Positions 42,289-51,017 of a DNA stretch of 64,000 bases are shown in pieces (positions within the stretch are counted from its first letter, which is position 1; every line of letters begins with the position of its first letter). A program made the translations under genes and the position numbers. Source of the stretch: JAEUNX01 sp034004685 (lineage in GTDB: Bacteria > Pseudomonadota > Gammaproteobacteria > Burkholderiales > Rhodocyclaceae); contig JAVEWG010000003.1 of the NCBI GenBank assembly GCA_034004685.1, positions 62,001 through 126,000 on the forward strand, in the 5' to 3' direction. Under the pieces are notes generated by a model. The model was not told the DNA's origin and did no database searches. It worked only from the letters and a program-made list of their open reading frames with translations.

Positions 42289-43917
42289 CTAGTCTTTCTG
42301 GGGCTTGATGCCGTACTTGACCAGCAGTCCGTGCATGAATTCGGTCAGGGCGGGCAGGCGCGGATTGGTAGGGTCCTGGCGGCGGACCCGTTCCATGAGC
42401 TGGCGGGCCTGGGCGGCGAAGCGATCGTTCCAGCCGCAGTTTTCGATGTGGCGCAGCAGGGCCAAGGCGGCATTGAACAGCACGTGGGTATTGCCGGGCA
42501 TCTTGCGCACGGCATTCATCATTTCCGCCACGGCGCCGTCGAAATCGCCGCTCTGGGCCTTTTCCGCGCCAGCTGCCACCAGGTCCTTGACCTCGGCGTG
42601 GATGCGTTTTTCCAGGGCAGCGGTGAGGTGGCTCTTGCCGGCCCGTTCCATGAGGTTCCGGTTGGCCTGGGCTTCGTGCTGATCCGGGGCATTGCGCATG
42701 AGGTCCAGGACTACCTCGGTGCCTGCTTCTTCCATCTGCTGGTCGAAGCAGGCCTTGGCCAGGGTCCGGCGGATGCCGCTGGAGAGGCCCAGCCCTTCGG
42801 CGGGGCTGGCGGCCACCGCATCCTGAAGGGCGGCCTGGGCCTTGTCCGCATTGCCTTGTTTGGTGTGGTAGAGCGCATTGGACAGGGCCGAACACAGCCG
42901 GGTTTTGGCTACGCCGGTCATGGATCGTTCCAGATCACGGATGGTGGCTTCCGCGTCTCCGGTCTTGTCTGCCGCGAGCTGGGCCTGGACCAGCCGGACA
43001 TGGTCTTCCGGATCCCGAAAGTCGGAGTATTTGTTCTTGCGGACCACCTCCCCCAGGGTTCGTTCGGCGGCGTCCACGTCTCCCAGTTCCAGGGCCAGCA
43101 AGCCCAGGCGGCGCAGACGATGGATGCGATGGGGGGAGCGCTGGGAGGCCCGGTTCAGGATGTCCCGGGCGCCTTCCAGCTCGCCCGCCGCTTCCTGGGT
43201 CTTGGCCAGCCAGTCATAGGCGTCGATATAGGTTTCGTTTTCATCCACCAGGTCTTGCAGGATGTCTTCGGCATCGGAGTAGCGCTTCTGCATGTACAGG
43301 GTCTTGGCCAGACCCAACCGGGCCCAGGGCACCACCCGCATTTCCAGGATGCGGGTGTAGATGGCCTGGGATTCATCCACCTGGCCGGCGGCGATGTGAA
43401 GCTCTGCCCGCAGACGCAGGAAGTCGATGGTGTAGAGGGGATGGCTGGCTTCGCCGTCGATGGTGGCCTGGATGGCGCCAGGGTTGTCGCCCAGGGCTAT
43501 GAATCGGTAGGTGGGCAGGAAGGCATCGCGCTTTTCCAGGGTGCGCTCGATGCGGGCCAGCAGGGAGTCTGCGGTGAAGGGCTTGAGAACGTAATCGTTG
43601 GGCGCCAGCTCGGCGGCGCTGACTACCCGCTCGTACTGGCGTTCTCCGGTCACCATGATGAAGGCGGTTTCCAGGGGAATGATGGCGTTGTGGCGCAGAT
43701 CTTCCAGCAGATGCTGGCCGTCCTGGCCCTCCCCTAAATGGTATTCGCACAGAATGAGATCGAACTTGGTTTCCCTCAGTTTGCGAACTGCGGCGCCGGC
43801 GGCTACCGCGAGCTGGACTTTGCTGATCCCTCCCATGGCCAGCATATTGCGTAGCTGGGTGCGCATGTTCGGGTTGGCTTCGATGACGAGGGTCGATATG
43901 GCGCTGAAGTCGATCAC
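42289..43917 (-). CDS. Receiver–TPR protein with altered phospho site
   Basis: 542 aa. A receiver domain occupies 1-125, followed by repeated TPR helices to the C-terminus (e.g. RLGLALELGDVDAAERTL-type repeats, AKTLYMQKRYSDAEDI). In the receiver the phospho-acceptor position is Glu58 (ILCEYHLGEGQDG) instead of Asp. The acidic pair is reduced to Glu13-Ala14, while Thr90 and Lys112 are retained. Close relatives read CDYNLGEG here. The protein may therefore sit in an active-like state without phosphorylation. TPR-REC proteins of this type are widespread in betaproteobacteria, with unknown partners. Confidence 0.88.
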   Translation of the reverse strand: MIDFSAISTLVIEANPNMRTQLRNMLAMGGISKVQLAVAAGAAVRKLRETKFDLILCEYHLGEGQDGQHLLEDLRHNAIIPLETAFIMVTGERQYERVVSAAELAPNDYVLKPFTADSLLARIERTLEKRDAFLPTYRFIALGDNPGAIQATIDGEASHPLYTIDFLRLRAELHIAAGQVDESQAIYTRILEMRVVPWARLGLAKTLYMQKRYSDAEDILQDLVDENETYIDAYDWLAKTQEAAGELEGARDILNRASQRSPHRIHRLRRLGLLALELGDVDAAERTLGEVVRKNKYSDFRDPEDHVRLVQAQLAADKTGDAEATIRDLERSMTGVAKTRLCSALSNALYHTKQGNADKAQAALQDAVAASPAEGLGLSSGIRRTLAKACFDQQMEEAGTEVVLDLMRNAPDQHEAQANRNLMERAGKSHLTAALEKRIHAEVKDLVAAGAEKAQSGDFDGAVAEMMNAVRKMPGNTHVLFNAALALLRHIENCGWNDRFAAQARQLMERVRRQDPTNPRLPALTEFMHGLLVKYGIKPQKD

Positions 43918-43993
43918 GGTTTCACAAGTCTGGAATATGGAAGCGGGTAGGCAGTGAAACGGTAGTGTCAGGCAAAATCTTGAGTCAGCATAT

Positions 43994-44021
43994 GAAAAAA
44001 AAGGACGCCTGGGCGTCCTTT
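43994..44021 (-). terminator. Terminator downstream of aspS
   Basis: On the minus strand AAAGGACGCC–CA–GGCGTCCTTT is followed by a T-tract (T8 in all), starting 26 bases after the aspS stop. This is a textbook intrinsic terminator. Confidence 0.92.
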
Positions 44022-44047
44022 CCCTCCTGCAATGGTGGGTGCGAGGG

Positions 44048-45847
44048 TCAAGCCTTGGCCACTTCCACCTGGGTTTCCACCTTCTGGCGCAGGCGCACGT
44101 GGAGTTCCCGCAGCTGCTTTTCGTCCACCTCGGAGGGGGCGTTGGTGAGCAGGCACTGGGCGCGCTGGGTTTTGGGGAAGGCGATCACGTCCCGGATGGA
44201 TTCGGCGCCGGTCATCATGGTGACGATCCGGTCCAGGCCGAAGGCCAGCCCGCCGTGGGGCGGGGCGCCGTACTTGAGGGCGTCGAGCAGGAAGCCGAAC
44301 TTGGCCTGCTGTTCTTCGGGGCCGATGTTGAGGGCCTGGAAGACGGTTTCCTGAACCTCGGAGCGGTGGATACGCACCGAGCCGCCGCCGATTTCCCAGC
44401 CGTTCAGGGCCAGGTCGTAGGCCTTGGCCAGGCAGGCCCCCGGGTCGGAGGCCAGCAGGGCCACATGCTCGTCCTTGGGGCTGGTGAAGGGGTGATGGCA
44501 GGCGGTCCAGCGGCGGTCTTCCTCGTCGTACTCGAACATGGGGAAGTCCACCACCCACAGGGGTTCCCAGGCCTTGCCGTTCACATAGCCCTTCTCGTGG
44601 CCGAGCTTGATGCGGAGCGCCCCAAGGGCGTCGTTGACCACCTTGGTTTTGTCGGCGCCAAAGAAGATCAGGTCGCCGGACTGGGCGCCGGTGCGCTCCA
44701 GGATGGTCTTCAGGGCCCGTTCGTGGAGGTTCTTGACGATGGGGGACTGGAGCCCGTTCTCGTTGGCCTGGGAAACGTCGTTGACCTTGATGTAGGCCAG
44801 GCCCCTGGCACCGTAGATGCCCACGAACTTGGTGTATTCGTCGATCTCGCCCCGGGTCAGGCTGGCCCCGCCCGGAACCCGGATGGCGGCCACCCGGCCG
44901 CCGGAAGTGGCGGGGCCAGAGAAGACCTTGAAGGCCACGTCCTGCACCGCGTCGGTGATTTCGGTGAGCTCCAGGGTCACCCGCAGGTCCGGCTTGTCCG
45001 AGCCGAAGCGGCGCATGGCTTCGGCGTAGGTCATGCGGGGGAAGGGGGCGGGCAGGTCCACATCGATGGCGTCCTTGAAGACGTAGCGGATCAGGGCTTC
45101 GATGAGGGCGGTGATCTCGTCTTCGGTCATGAAGGAGGTTTCGATATCCACCTGGGTGAATTCAGGCTGGCGGTCGGCCCGCAGATCCTCGTCCCGGAAG
45201 CACTTGGTGATCTGGTAGTAGCGGTCGTAGCCGGCCACCATCAGGAGCTGCTTGAAGAGCTGGGGCGACTGGGGCAGGGCGAAGAACTGGCCGGGGTGGA
45301 CCCGGGAGGGCACCAGATAGTCCCGGGCGCCTTCCGGCGTGCTTTTGGTGAGCATGGGGGTTTCGATGTCCACAAAGCCGTTATCGTCAAGGAAGCGGCG
45401 GAACGCCCGGGCGGTCTTGTAGCGCAGCATCAGGTTCTTCTGCATCTGGGGACGGCGCAGGTCGATCACCCGGTGGGTCAGGCGGGTGGTCTCCGAGAGG
45501 TTTTCATCGTCAAGCTGGAAGGGGGGCGTGGCGGAGGTGTTGAGCACCTCGATGTCGTGGCAGAGGACCTCGATCTCGCCGGAGGTGAGGTTGGCATTCT
45601 CAGTGCCTGCCGGGCGGCGGCGGACCTTGCCGGAGAGTTTGAGGACGAACTCGCTGCGGATGGATTCAGCCACCTGGAACATCTCCGGGCGGTCCGGATC
45701 GCACACCACCTGGACCAGGCCTTCCCGGTCCCGCAGGTCGATGAAGATGACGCCACCGTGGTCGCGGCGGCGATGGACCCAGCCGCAAAGGGTGACGATC
45801 TGGTTCAGTTCGGCGGCGGTGACTTTTCCGCAGTATTGAGTGCGCAT
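44048..45847 (-). CDS. aspS: Aspartyl-tRNA synthetase
   Basis: 599 aa, the bacterial length including the GAD insertion. Class II motifs are visible: FRDEDLRADRQPEFTQVD (motif 2) and GLAFGLDRIVTMMTG (motif 3), with the N-terminal OB-fold VTLCGWVHRRRDHGGVIFIDLRD in two parts. Whether it is discriminating, or also charges tRNA-Asn, cannot be decided here. DUF502 and fmdB genes lie immediately upstream in the same direction, a conserved betaproteobacterial trio. Confidence 0.97.
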   Translation of the reverse strand: MRTQYCGKVTAAELNQIVTLCGWVHRRRDHGGVIFIDLRDREGLVQVVCDPDRPEMFQVAESIRSEFVLKLSGKVRRRPAGTENANLTSGEIEVLCHDIEVLNTSATPPFQLDDENLSETTRLTHRVIDLRRPQMQKNLMLRYKTARAFRRFLDDNGFVDIETPMLTKSTPEGARDYLVPSRVHPGQFFALPQSPQLFKQLLMVAGYDRYYQITKCFRDEDLRADRQPEFTQVDIETSFMTEDEITALIEALIRYVFKDAIDVDLPAPFPRMTYAEAMRRFGSDKPDLRVTLELTEITDAVQDVAFKVFSGPATSGGRVAAIRVPGGASLTRGEIDEYTKFVGIYGARGLAYIKVNDVSQANENGLQSPIVKNLHERALKTILERTGAQSGDLIFFGADKTKVVNDALGALRIKLGHEKGYVNGKAWEPLWVVDFPMFEYDEEDRRWTACHHPFTSPKDEHVALLASDPGACLAKAYDLALNGWEIGGGSVRIHRSEVQETVFQALNIGPEEQQAKFGFLLDALKYGAPPHGGLAFGLDRIVTMMTGAESIRDVIAFPKTQRAQCLLTNAPSEVDEKQLRELHVRLRQKVETQVEVAKA

Positions 45848-45887
45848 GGGTGTGGAATCCGGAATGACGGGATGCCGCGATGGCGGC

Positions 45888-46514
45888 TTATTGGTTCAGG
45901 AGGGCGGCCTTGGGGGCGCCCCGGGGACTGCCGGGGGCGACGACCCCCATGGAGATGATGTATTTCAGGGCTTCGTCCACGCTCATGTCCAGCTCGATCA
46001 CATCGGCCTTGGGCATCATCAAGAAGAAGCCGGAGGTGGGATTGGGCGTGGTGGGCACGTAAATGCTCACGTAATCCCCGTGGAGATGGTCCGCCGCCGC
46101 GCCGCCGGGCTTGCCGGTGAGAAAGGCGATGGTCCAGGAGCCCTGCCGGGGGTACTGGACCAGCAGGGCCTGGCGGAAGGCCTGGCCATTGCTGGAGAAC
46201 AGGGTGTCGGATACCTGTTTGACGCTGGAGTAGATCGATTTCACCACCGGGATGCGGGACAGGGCCGCCTCCCATAGCCGTACCAGTTGCTGACCCAGCA
46301 CGTTGGTGGCCACCAGCCCGGTCACCAGAACGATGATGAGGGTCACGATGACCCCCAGGCCGGGAATGTTGAAGCCCAGCAGGGCTCGGGGCTGGAGATC
46401 CGTGGGCATCAGCAGGATGATCTGATCCAGGGATCCGACGATCCAAGCCATCACCATGAGGGTGATGGCCAGGGGGATCCAGATCAACAGGCCGGTGATG
46501 AAGTATTTCTTCAT
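45888..46514 (-). CDS. DUF502 membrane protein
   Basis: 208 aa from ATG 46514. The frame runs on to 46733 through the fmdB gene, but the family start is MKKYFITGLLIWIPLAITLM. It has two membrane segments near 5-28 and 52-75, the latter in GVIVTLIIVLVTGLVATNVLG. The signature RIPVVKSIYSSVKQVSDTL and the YVPTTPNPTSGFFL stretch identify DUF502 (COG2928). The function is not established. It sits between fmdB and aspS with short gaps. Confidence 0.9.
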   Translation of the reverse strand: MKKYFITGLLIWIPLAITLMVMAWIVGSLDQIILLMPTDLQPRALLGFNIPGLGVIVTLIIVLVTGLVATNVLGQQLVRLWEAALSRIPVVKSIYSSVKQVSDTLFSSNGQAFRQALLVQYPRQGSWTIAFLTGKPGGAAADHLHGDYVSIYVPTTPNPTSGFFLMMPKADVIELDMSVDEALKYIISMGVVAPGSPRGAPKAALLNQ

Positions 46515-46533
46515 CGGGTGCGCGCCATGGCCC

Positions 46534-46797
46534 TCAATGGCAGGCGCAGGCGCCACCGCAACCAGCCGGCGGGGCTTCGCTGGAGGGCGCTGCGGATTCG
46601 GGGGCGGCGGCGGGGCCTCCCTTGAAATCGGTGGCGTACCAGCCGCTACCCTTGAGCTGGAAGCCGGCGGCCGAGAGCTGCTTGGTGTAGCTTTCCTGGC
46701 CGCAGGCGGGGCAGGTGGTGAGGGGGGCGTCACTCATCTTTTGTAGATGATCCTTCTGGTGTCCGCAGGCGCCGCAGCGGTACTCGTAGATGGGCAT
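46534..46797 (-). CDS. FmdB-family zinc-ribbon protein
   Basis: 87 aa from ATG 46797 (MPIYEYRCGACGHQKDHLQ). Two cysteine pairs, CGACG and CPACG, form the zinc ribbon, and a His-rich Gly/Cys tail follows (CGGACACH). FmdB proteins are small regulators or adaptors first linked to formamidase expression; most have no tested role. It lies 19 bases upstream of the DUF502 gene. Confidence 0.9.
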   Translation of the reverse strand: MPIYEYRCGACGHQKDHLQKMSDAPLTTCPACGQESYTKQLSAAGFQLKGSGWYATDFKGGPAAAPESAAPSSEAPPAGCGGACACH

Positions 46798-46891
46798 GAT
46801 GACCTCCGAAAATAAGCGTTGCAGTTTAACGCATTGCAGCATAAGGGAAAAGTCGCGGCCCCAGGCTAGGGCTAGTCCTCATGTGGGGTCG

Positions 46892-46918
46892 AAAAGCCCG
46901 CCTTCAATGGCGGCGGGC
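46892..46918 (-). terminator. Terminator downstream of pilD
   Basis: On the minus strand GCCCGCC (46918-46912) pairs with GGCGGGC (46902-46896) and TTTT follows. It begins three bases after the pilD stop and separates the pil genes from fmdB. Confidence 0.8.
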
Positions 46919-46920
46919 CC

Positions 46921-47772
46921 TCACAGCAGGGATAGATAGGCCTGGTTCAGCCGGGGCCCGATGAACAGGGCAAGGATTCCCGCCGCTGCCAGATAGGGCC
47001 CGAACGGAATGGGGACATTGCGCCCGTGGCGGGCGAGGATGATCAGACCCACTCCCACCAAGGCGCCTACCGCGGAGGATAGCAGGATGGTCATGGGCAG
47101 CATCTGCCAGCCCAGCCAGGCGCCAATGGCGGCCAGGAGCTTGAAGTCGCCATAGCCCATGCCTTCCTTGCCGGTGACGAGCTTGAACAGCCAATACACC
47201 GACCACAGGGCGAGGTAGCCAGCGGCCGCGCCTACCACCCCTTCAGGCAGGGGAGCATAGGTGCCGTTCAGGTTGAGAAGCAGACCCAGCCACAGGAGCG
47301 GCAGTGTCAGGCTGTCGGGCAGTAGTTGGGTATCCAGGTCGATGAAGGCGAGGGCGATCATGGCCCAGACGAACAGGATCGCTCCGGCTCCGGCCAGGCT
47401 CGGGCCGAAATGCCAGCCGGCCAGGCCGGACAGGAGGGCGGTCAGGGCTTCCACCACCGGATAACGGGGGCTGATGGGGCCTTGGCAATGCCGGCAACGT
47501 CCCCTGAGCAGCAGGAAGCTCACCAGGGGAATGTTGTCCGTCGCGCCTATCAAGGCGCCGCAGTGGGGACAGCCGGACCGGGGCGTGGCCAGGTTGTATC
47601 GGGGTTGGGCGGGAGGGGGCTCCCCCTTGAGCTCGGCGGCCTGGGCGTGCCATTCCTGCTCCATCATCCGGGGTAGGCGATGGATGACCACGTTGAGGAA
47701 ACTGCCGACAAACAGCCCCAGGACACCGCAGAGGACAGCAAAAAGGGTCGGATTGGCGGTGAATTCGGTCAT
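46921..47772 (-). CDS. pilD: Type IV prepilin peptidase
   Basis: 283 aa, polytopic. It cuts prepilin leaders and N-methylates the new terminus. The N-terminal cytoplasmic zinc site is CPHCGALIGATDN with CRHC. The two catalytic aspartates are in AFIDLDTQLLPD and GYGDFKLLAAIGAWLGW. It lies 60 bases downstream of pilC, with a hairpin in between. The usual next genes coaE-zapD-yacG are missing here. Confidence 0.95.
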   Translation of the reverse strand: MTEFTANPTLFAVLCGVLGLFVGSFLNVVIHRLPRMMEQEWHAQAAELKGEPPPAQPRYNLATPRSGCPHCGALIGATDNIPLVSFLLLRGRCRHCQGPISPRYPVVEALTALLSGLAGWHFGPSLAGAGAILFVWAMIALAFIDLDTQLLPDSLTLPLLWLGLLLNLNGTYAPLPEGVVGAAAGYLALWSVYWLFKLVTGKEGMGYGDFKLLAAIGAWLGWQMLPMTILLSSAVGALVGVGLIILARHGRNVPIPFGPYLAAAGILALFIGPRLNQAYLSLL

Positions 47773-47795
47773 GGATATGGGAGAAGAATGAAACG

Positions 47796-47821
47796 GGCGG
47801 CCTGCCGGTGGGAAGGCCGCC
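47796..47821 (-). other. Hairpin between pilC and pilD
   Basis: GGCGGCCT/AGGCCGCC, an 8-bp stem with a 10-base loop, followed on the minus strand by CGTTTCATTC. It could attenuate pilD expression relative to pilBC. The U-run is too short for a confident terminator call. Confidence 0.45.
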
Positions 47822-47832
47822 TTCGGAATGTT

Positions 47833-49065
47833 TTAGATGACCGCGCCGAGTTTGAAGATAGGCAGGTACATGGCCACCACCAGGCCACCGATGACCGTGC
47901 CCAGGAAAACCATGATCATGGGTTCAAGGAGCTGGGACAGGCTGGCCACGGCGTCATCCACCTCCCGCTCGAAGAACTCCGCCACCTTGGAAAGCATGGA
48001 ATCCAGCTGCCCGGACTCTTCGCCGATGGACACCATCTGCACCACCATGGAGGGGAAAACCTGGGTGTTCTGCATGGCCACCGTCAGGCTGGTGCCAGTG
48101 CTGACTTCGGTCTGGATTTGTTTGGTGGCGCTGAGGTAGACGTAGTTTCCGGAGGCGCCCCCCACCGAATCCAGGGCTTCCACCAGGGGTACCCCGGCAG
48201 CGAACATGGTGGCCAGGGTCTGGGTCCAGCGGGCGATGGTGGCCTTGCGGATGATCTGGCCGATGACCGGGATCTGCAGCACCGTGCGATCCAGGGCGAT
48301 CTGCATGGCCGGGGAGCGTTTGTACGCAAAGCCGATGCCGATGACGGTGCCGGCCACCGCTGCCAGCATCCACCACCAGTTCTCCACGAAGAAATCCGAC
48401 ATGGCCATCACGACCAGGGTGGGGGTCGGCAGTTCGCCGCCGAAGGCGGTAAACACCTTTTTGAATTCCGGGATCACGAACAGCATCATCACCGACACCA
48501 CCAGCACCGCCACCACCATCACGGCGGCTGGGTAGAAGAGGGCCGACTTGATCTTGGCCTTGATGGCCAGGATCTTCTCCTTGTAGGAGGCCAGGCGATC
48601 CAGGAGGTTATCCAGGATCCCCGCCTGTTCGCCCGCCTCCACCAAGTTGCAGTAGAGGGCGTCGAAGTGGGCGGGGAACTTGCGGAAGGCCTGGGACAGG
48701 CTGCTACCGGTCTCCACGTCGATGCGGACATCGTTGAGCATGCGAGCCAGGGTGGGATTGGCGTTGCCTTTGATGGCGATGTCGAACGCCTGGAGCAGGG
48801 GCACGCCGGAACGCATCATGGTGGCCAGCTGGCGGGTAAACAGCGCCACGTCCTTCTCGCTGATCTTGCGCCCTTTGGAGAGTCGTTGTTTCTTGATCTT
48901 GGTGGCCAGAATCCCCTGCCGCCGCAGGCTGGCCTGGACGACGGTCTCGCCAGTGGCACGCATTTCGCCACGCATGATCTTGCCGGTCTTGTCCTTGCCT
49001 TCCCAGGTGTACATCACCTCCCGGGGGCCCACGGGTTTGCGAATTGCTCGGGTTGCGGTGGCCAT
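47833..49065 (-). CDS. pilC: Type IV pilus platform protein PilC
   Basis: 410 aa with two GspF domains, three membrane segments and the short N-terminal region EVMYTWEGKDKTGKIMRGEM. Recognisable are ALFTRQLATMMRSGVPLLQAF and PMIMVFLGTVIGGLVVAMYLPIF at the C-terminus. It anchors the assembly ATPase in the inner membrane. It starts 16 bases after pilB. Confidence 0.96.
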   Translation of the reverse strand: MATATRAIRKPVGPREVMYTWEGKDKTGKIMRGEMRATGETVVQASLRRQGILATKIKKQRLSKGRKISEKDVALFTRQLATMMRSGVPLLQAFDIAIKGNANPTLARMLNDVRIDVETGSSLSQAFRKFPAHFDALYCNLVEAGEQAGILDNLLDRLASYKEKILAIKAKIKSALFYPAAVMVVAVLVVSVMMLFVIPEFKKVFTAFGGELPTPTLVVMAMSDFFVENWWWMLAAVAGTVIGIGFAYKRSPAMQIALDRTVLQIPVIGQIIRKATIARWTQTLATMFAAGVPLVEALDSVGGASGNYVYLSATKQIQTEVSTGTSLTVAMQNTQVFPSMVVQMVSIGEESGQLDSMLSKVAEFFEREVDDAVASLSQLLEPMIMVFLGTVIGGLVVAMYLPIFKLGAVI

Positions 49066-49081
49066 GGGTTTCGCGTTGCTC

Positions 49082-50797
49082 CTAGTCGTTTGTGGTCGCC
49101 AGCACTTCGGTCAGGGAGGTCATCCCCTGCTTGACCTTGAGCAGGCCAGACTGGCGCAGGTCCCGGACACCCTCGCGCTGGGCCTGTTCGGCGATATCGA
49201 TGGAATTGCCGTTTGTCATGATGATGTGGGCGATCTCGTCGGAGATCGGCATGACCTGATAGATCCCCACCCGCCCCTTGTAGCCGGTGCCCTTGCAGCG
49301 CTCGCAGCCCCCGGGGCCATAGGGTTGCCAGCTTCCATCCAGATCCGCTTCGCTGAAACCGGCCTGCAACAGGGCTTCGATGGGGATCTCCATCGGCTTC
49401 TTGCAGGAGCACAGGCGGCGTGCCAGGCGCTGGGCCGAAATCAAGATCACCGAGGAGGCGATATTGAATGGCGCCACGCCCATGTTCTTTAGACGCTCCA
49501 AGGTGGTGGGCGCGTCGTTGGTGTGCAGGGTGGACATGACCATGTGGCCGGTCTGGGCGGCCTTGATGGAGATCTCCGCGGTTTCCAGGTCGCGAATTTC
49601 ACCCACCATGATCACGTCGGGATCCTGGCGGAGAAAGGAACGCAGGGCTGCGGCAAAGGTCAGGCCGGCTTTTTCATTGACATTGACCTGATTGATGCCC
49701 GCCAGGTTGATTTCCGCCGGATCCTCCGCCGTGGAGATGTTTACGCCAGGCCGGTTGAGCAGATTCAGGCAGGTGTAGAGGGAAACGGTCTTGCCGCTGC
49801 CGGTGGGGCCAGTAACCAGGATCATGCCGTAGGGGCGCTCCACCGCGTGGAGCAGGGCTTCCTTCTGGTCCGGCTCGTAACCCAGAGCGTCGATCCCCAG
49901 CATGGCCGAGGAGGGGTCGAGGATCCGCATGACGATCTTTTCGCCATGCAGGGTGGGCAGGGTGGATACCCGGAAGTCAATGGCCTTGTTCTTGGACAGG
50001 GCCAGCTTCATGCGTCCGTCCTGGGGGACCCGTTTCTCCGAAATATCCAGCCTGGAGATGACCTTGATCCGGGCTGCGATCTTTTCCTTCAGCACCAGCG
50101 GGGGCTGGGAAATTTCCCGCAGGATGCCGTCGGTCCGTACCCGAATCCGGTAGTACCGCTCGTAGGGTTCAAAATGAATGTCCGAGGCGCCCTCGTTGAT
50201 GGCGTCGATCAGCACCTTCTGGATGAAACGCACCACTGGCGCGTCGTCCACCTCCTGAGTGCTGTCATCTGCACCTTCAACGGTGGGGGCTTCCTGGTCA
50301 AGGAGGTCCATGTCGAAATCGTCACCGGTGAGCTCCTTGAGGGAGCTTTCGGTGGTTTCGGACAGACGTTCAACCAGCTTGATCAGGGGGTTGAGTTCGG
50401 CGACCACCGGCTCGACCGGGACCCCCGTCTGAAACCGGATTTCGTCCAGGGCCCGCAGATTGGTGGGATCGGCCAGGGCCACCGTCAGGCGGTTGGCCCG
50501 ACGGCACAGGGCGACCACTTGATGCTTGGTCATCAGCTTGCGGTCGATGCCATCCCGCGGGATGGTGGCGGAATCGATCGCGGAGATGTCCAGCAGGGGG
50601 TGGCCGAAGGTCTCCGCGGCAAAGCGGGCGACATCCCGGCCGGACATCAGATTGCGCTGCTGGAGTTCCTGGATGAAACCGTTGGGGGATTCGCTGGCTT
50701 TCGTCGAGCAAGCTGCCGCATCCGCCTCGGAAAGACGGCCCTGCTGGATCAGAGCGCGGGCTAGGCCGCTCAGGGGTGTCTGGGGATTAGCGGCCAT
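49082..50797 (-). CDS. pilB: Type IV pilus assembly ATPase PilB
   Basis: 571 aa. The N-terminal MshEN domain may bind c-di-GMP. Walker A is GPTGSGKT, the Asp box is TAEDPAEI, Walker B is DVIMVGEIRDLETAEI, and the tetracysteine zinc site is CSCKKP plus CERCKG. It powers pilus extension. It heads the pilBCD operon, and the 220-base region upstream to ypjD presumably carries its promoter. Confidence 0.96.
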   Translation of the reverse strand: MAANPQTPLSGLARALIQQGRLSEADAAACSTKASESPNGFIQELQQRNLMSGRDVARFAAETFGHPLLDISAIDSATIPRDGIDRKLMTKHQVVALCRRANRLTVALADPTNLRALDEIRFQTGVPVEPVVAELNPLIKLVERLSETTESSLKELTGDDFDMDLLDQEAPTVEGADDSTQEVDDAPVVRFIQKVLIDAINEGASDIHFEPYERYYRIRVRTDGILREISQPPLVLKEKIAARIKVISRLDISEKRVPQDGRMKLALSKNKAIDFRVSTLPTLHGEKIVMRILDPSSAMLGIDALGYEPDQKEALLHAVERPYGMILVTGPTGSGKTVSLYTCLNLLNRPGVNISTAEDPAEINLAGINQVNVNEKAGLTFAAALRSFLRQDPDVIMVGEIRDLETAEISIKAAQTGHMVMSTLHTNDAPTTLERLKNMGVAPFNIASSVILISAQRLARRLCSCKKPMEIPIEALLQAGFSEADLDGSWQPYGPGGCERCKGTGYKGRVGIYQVMPISDEIAHIIMTNGNSIDIAEQAQREGVRDLRQSGLLKVKQGMTSLTEVLATTND

Positions 50798-50955
50798 CAG
50801 CGTGGGAGAAAGTCATCACAGGTTCGGGCAATGTGTCAGGATTCTAGCCTAACCCCACATGCAGAAAAGATTATTCGCCAGCTTGGTGGTGTCCGGAGGG
50901 GGCGGGAATGGGCCCGGAGCGGGCAACTCGAAGCTTTGCCGAGGGTGTCCCGCTG

Positions 50956-50976
50956 TTTTCGGCTTTATGCCGAAAA
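50956..50976. repeat. Inverted repeat between ypjD and pilB
   Basis: TTTTCGGC–TTTAT–GCCGAAAA. The T-run is on the 5' arm and the A-run on the 3' arm for both strands, the reverse of an intrinsic terminator, so it is more likely an operator or a relic palindrome. The rest of 50798-51017 holds no gene that I can support. Confidence 0.4.
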
Positions 50977-51017
50977 GGTTGAGGAGTTTACGTGCCTTGC
51001 GGACAAGTCCCTGGGAT

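Noticed and set aside
42121..43737. A 538-codon plus-strand frame across the REC-TPR gene.
   Set aside because: Antisense to a recognisable protein; composition is Gly/His/Val-rich and lacks any motif.
44039..45958. A 639-codon plus-strand frame across aspS.
   Set aside because: Shadow of aspS, whose class II synthetase motifs are intact on the minus strand.
50956..50976. Palindrome considered as an intrinsic terminator for ypjD.
   Set aside because: T-run on the 5' arm and A-run on the 3' arm is the reverse of what a terminator needs on either strand; kept only as a repeat.
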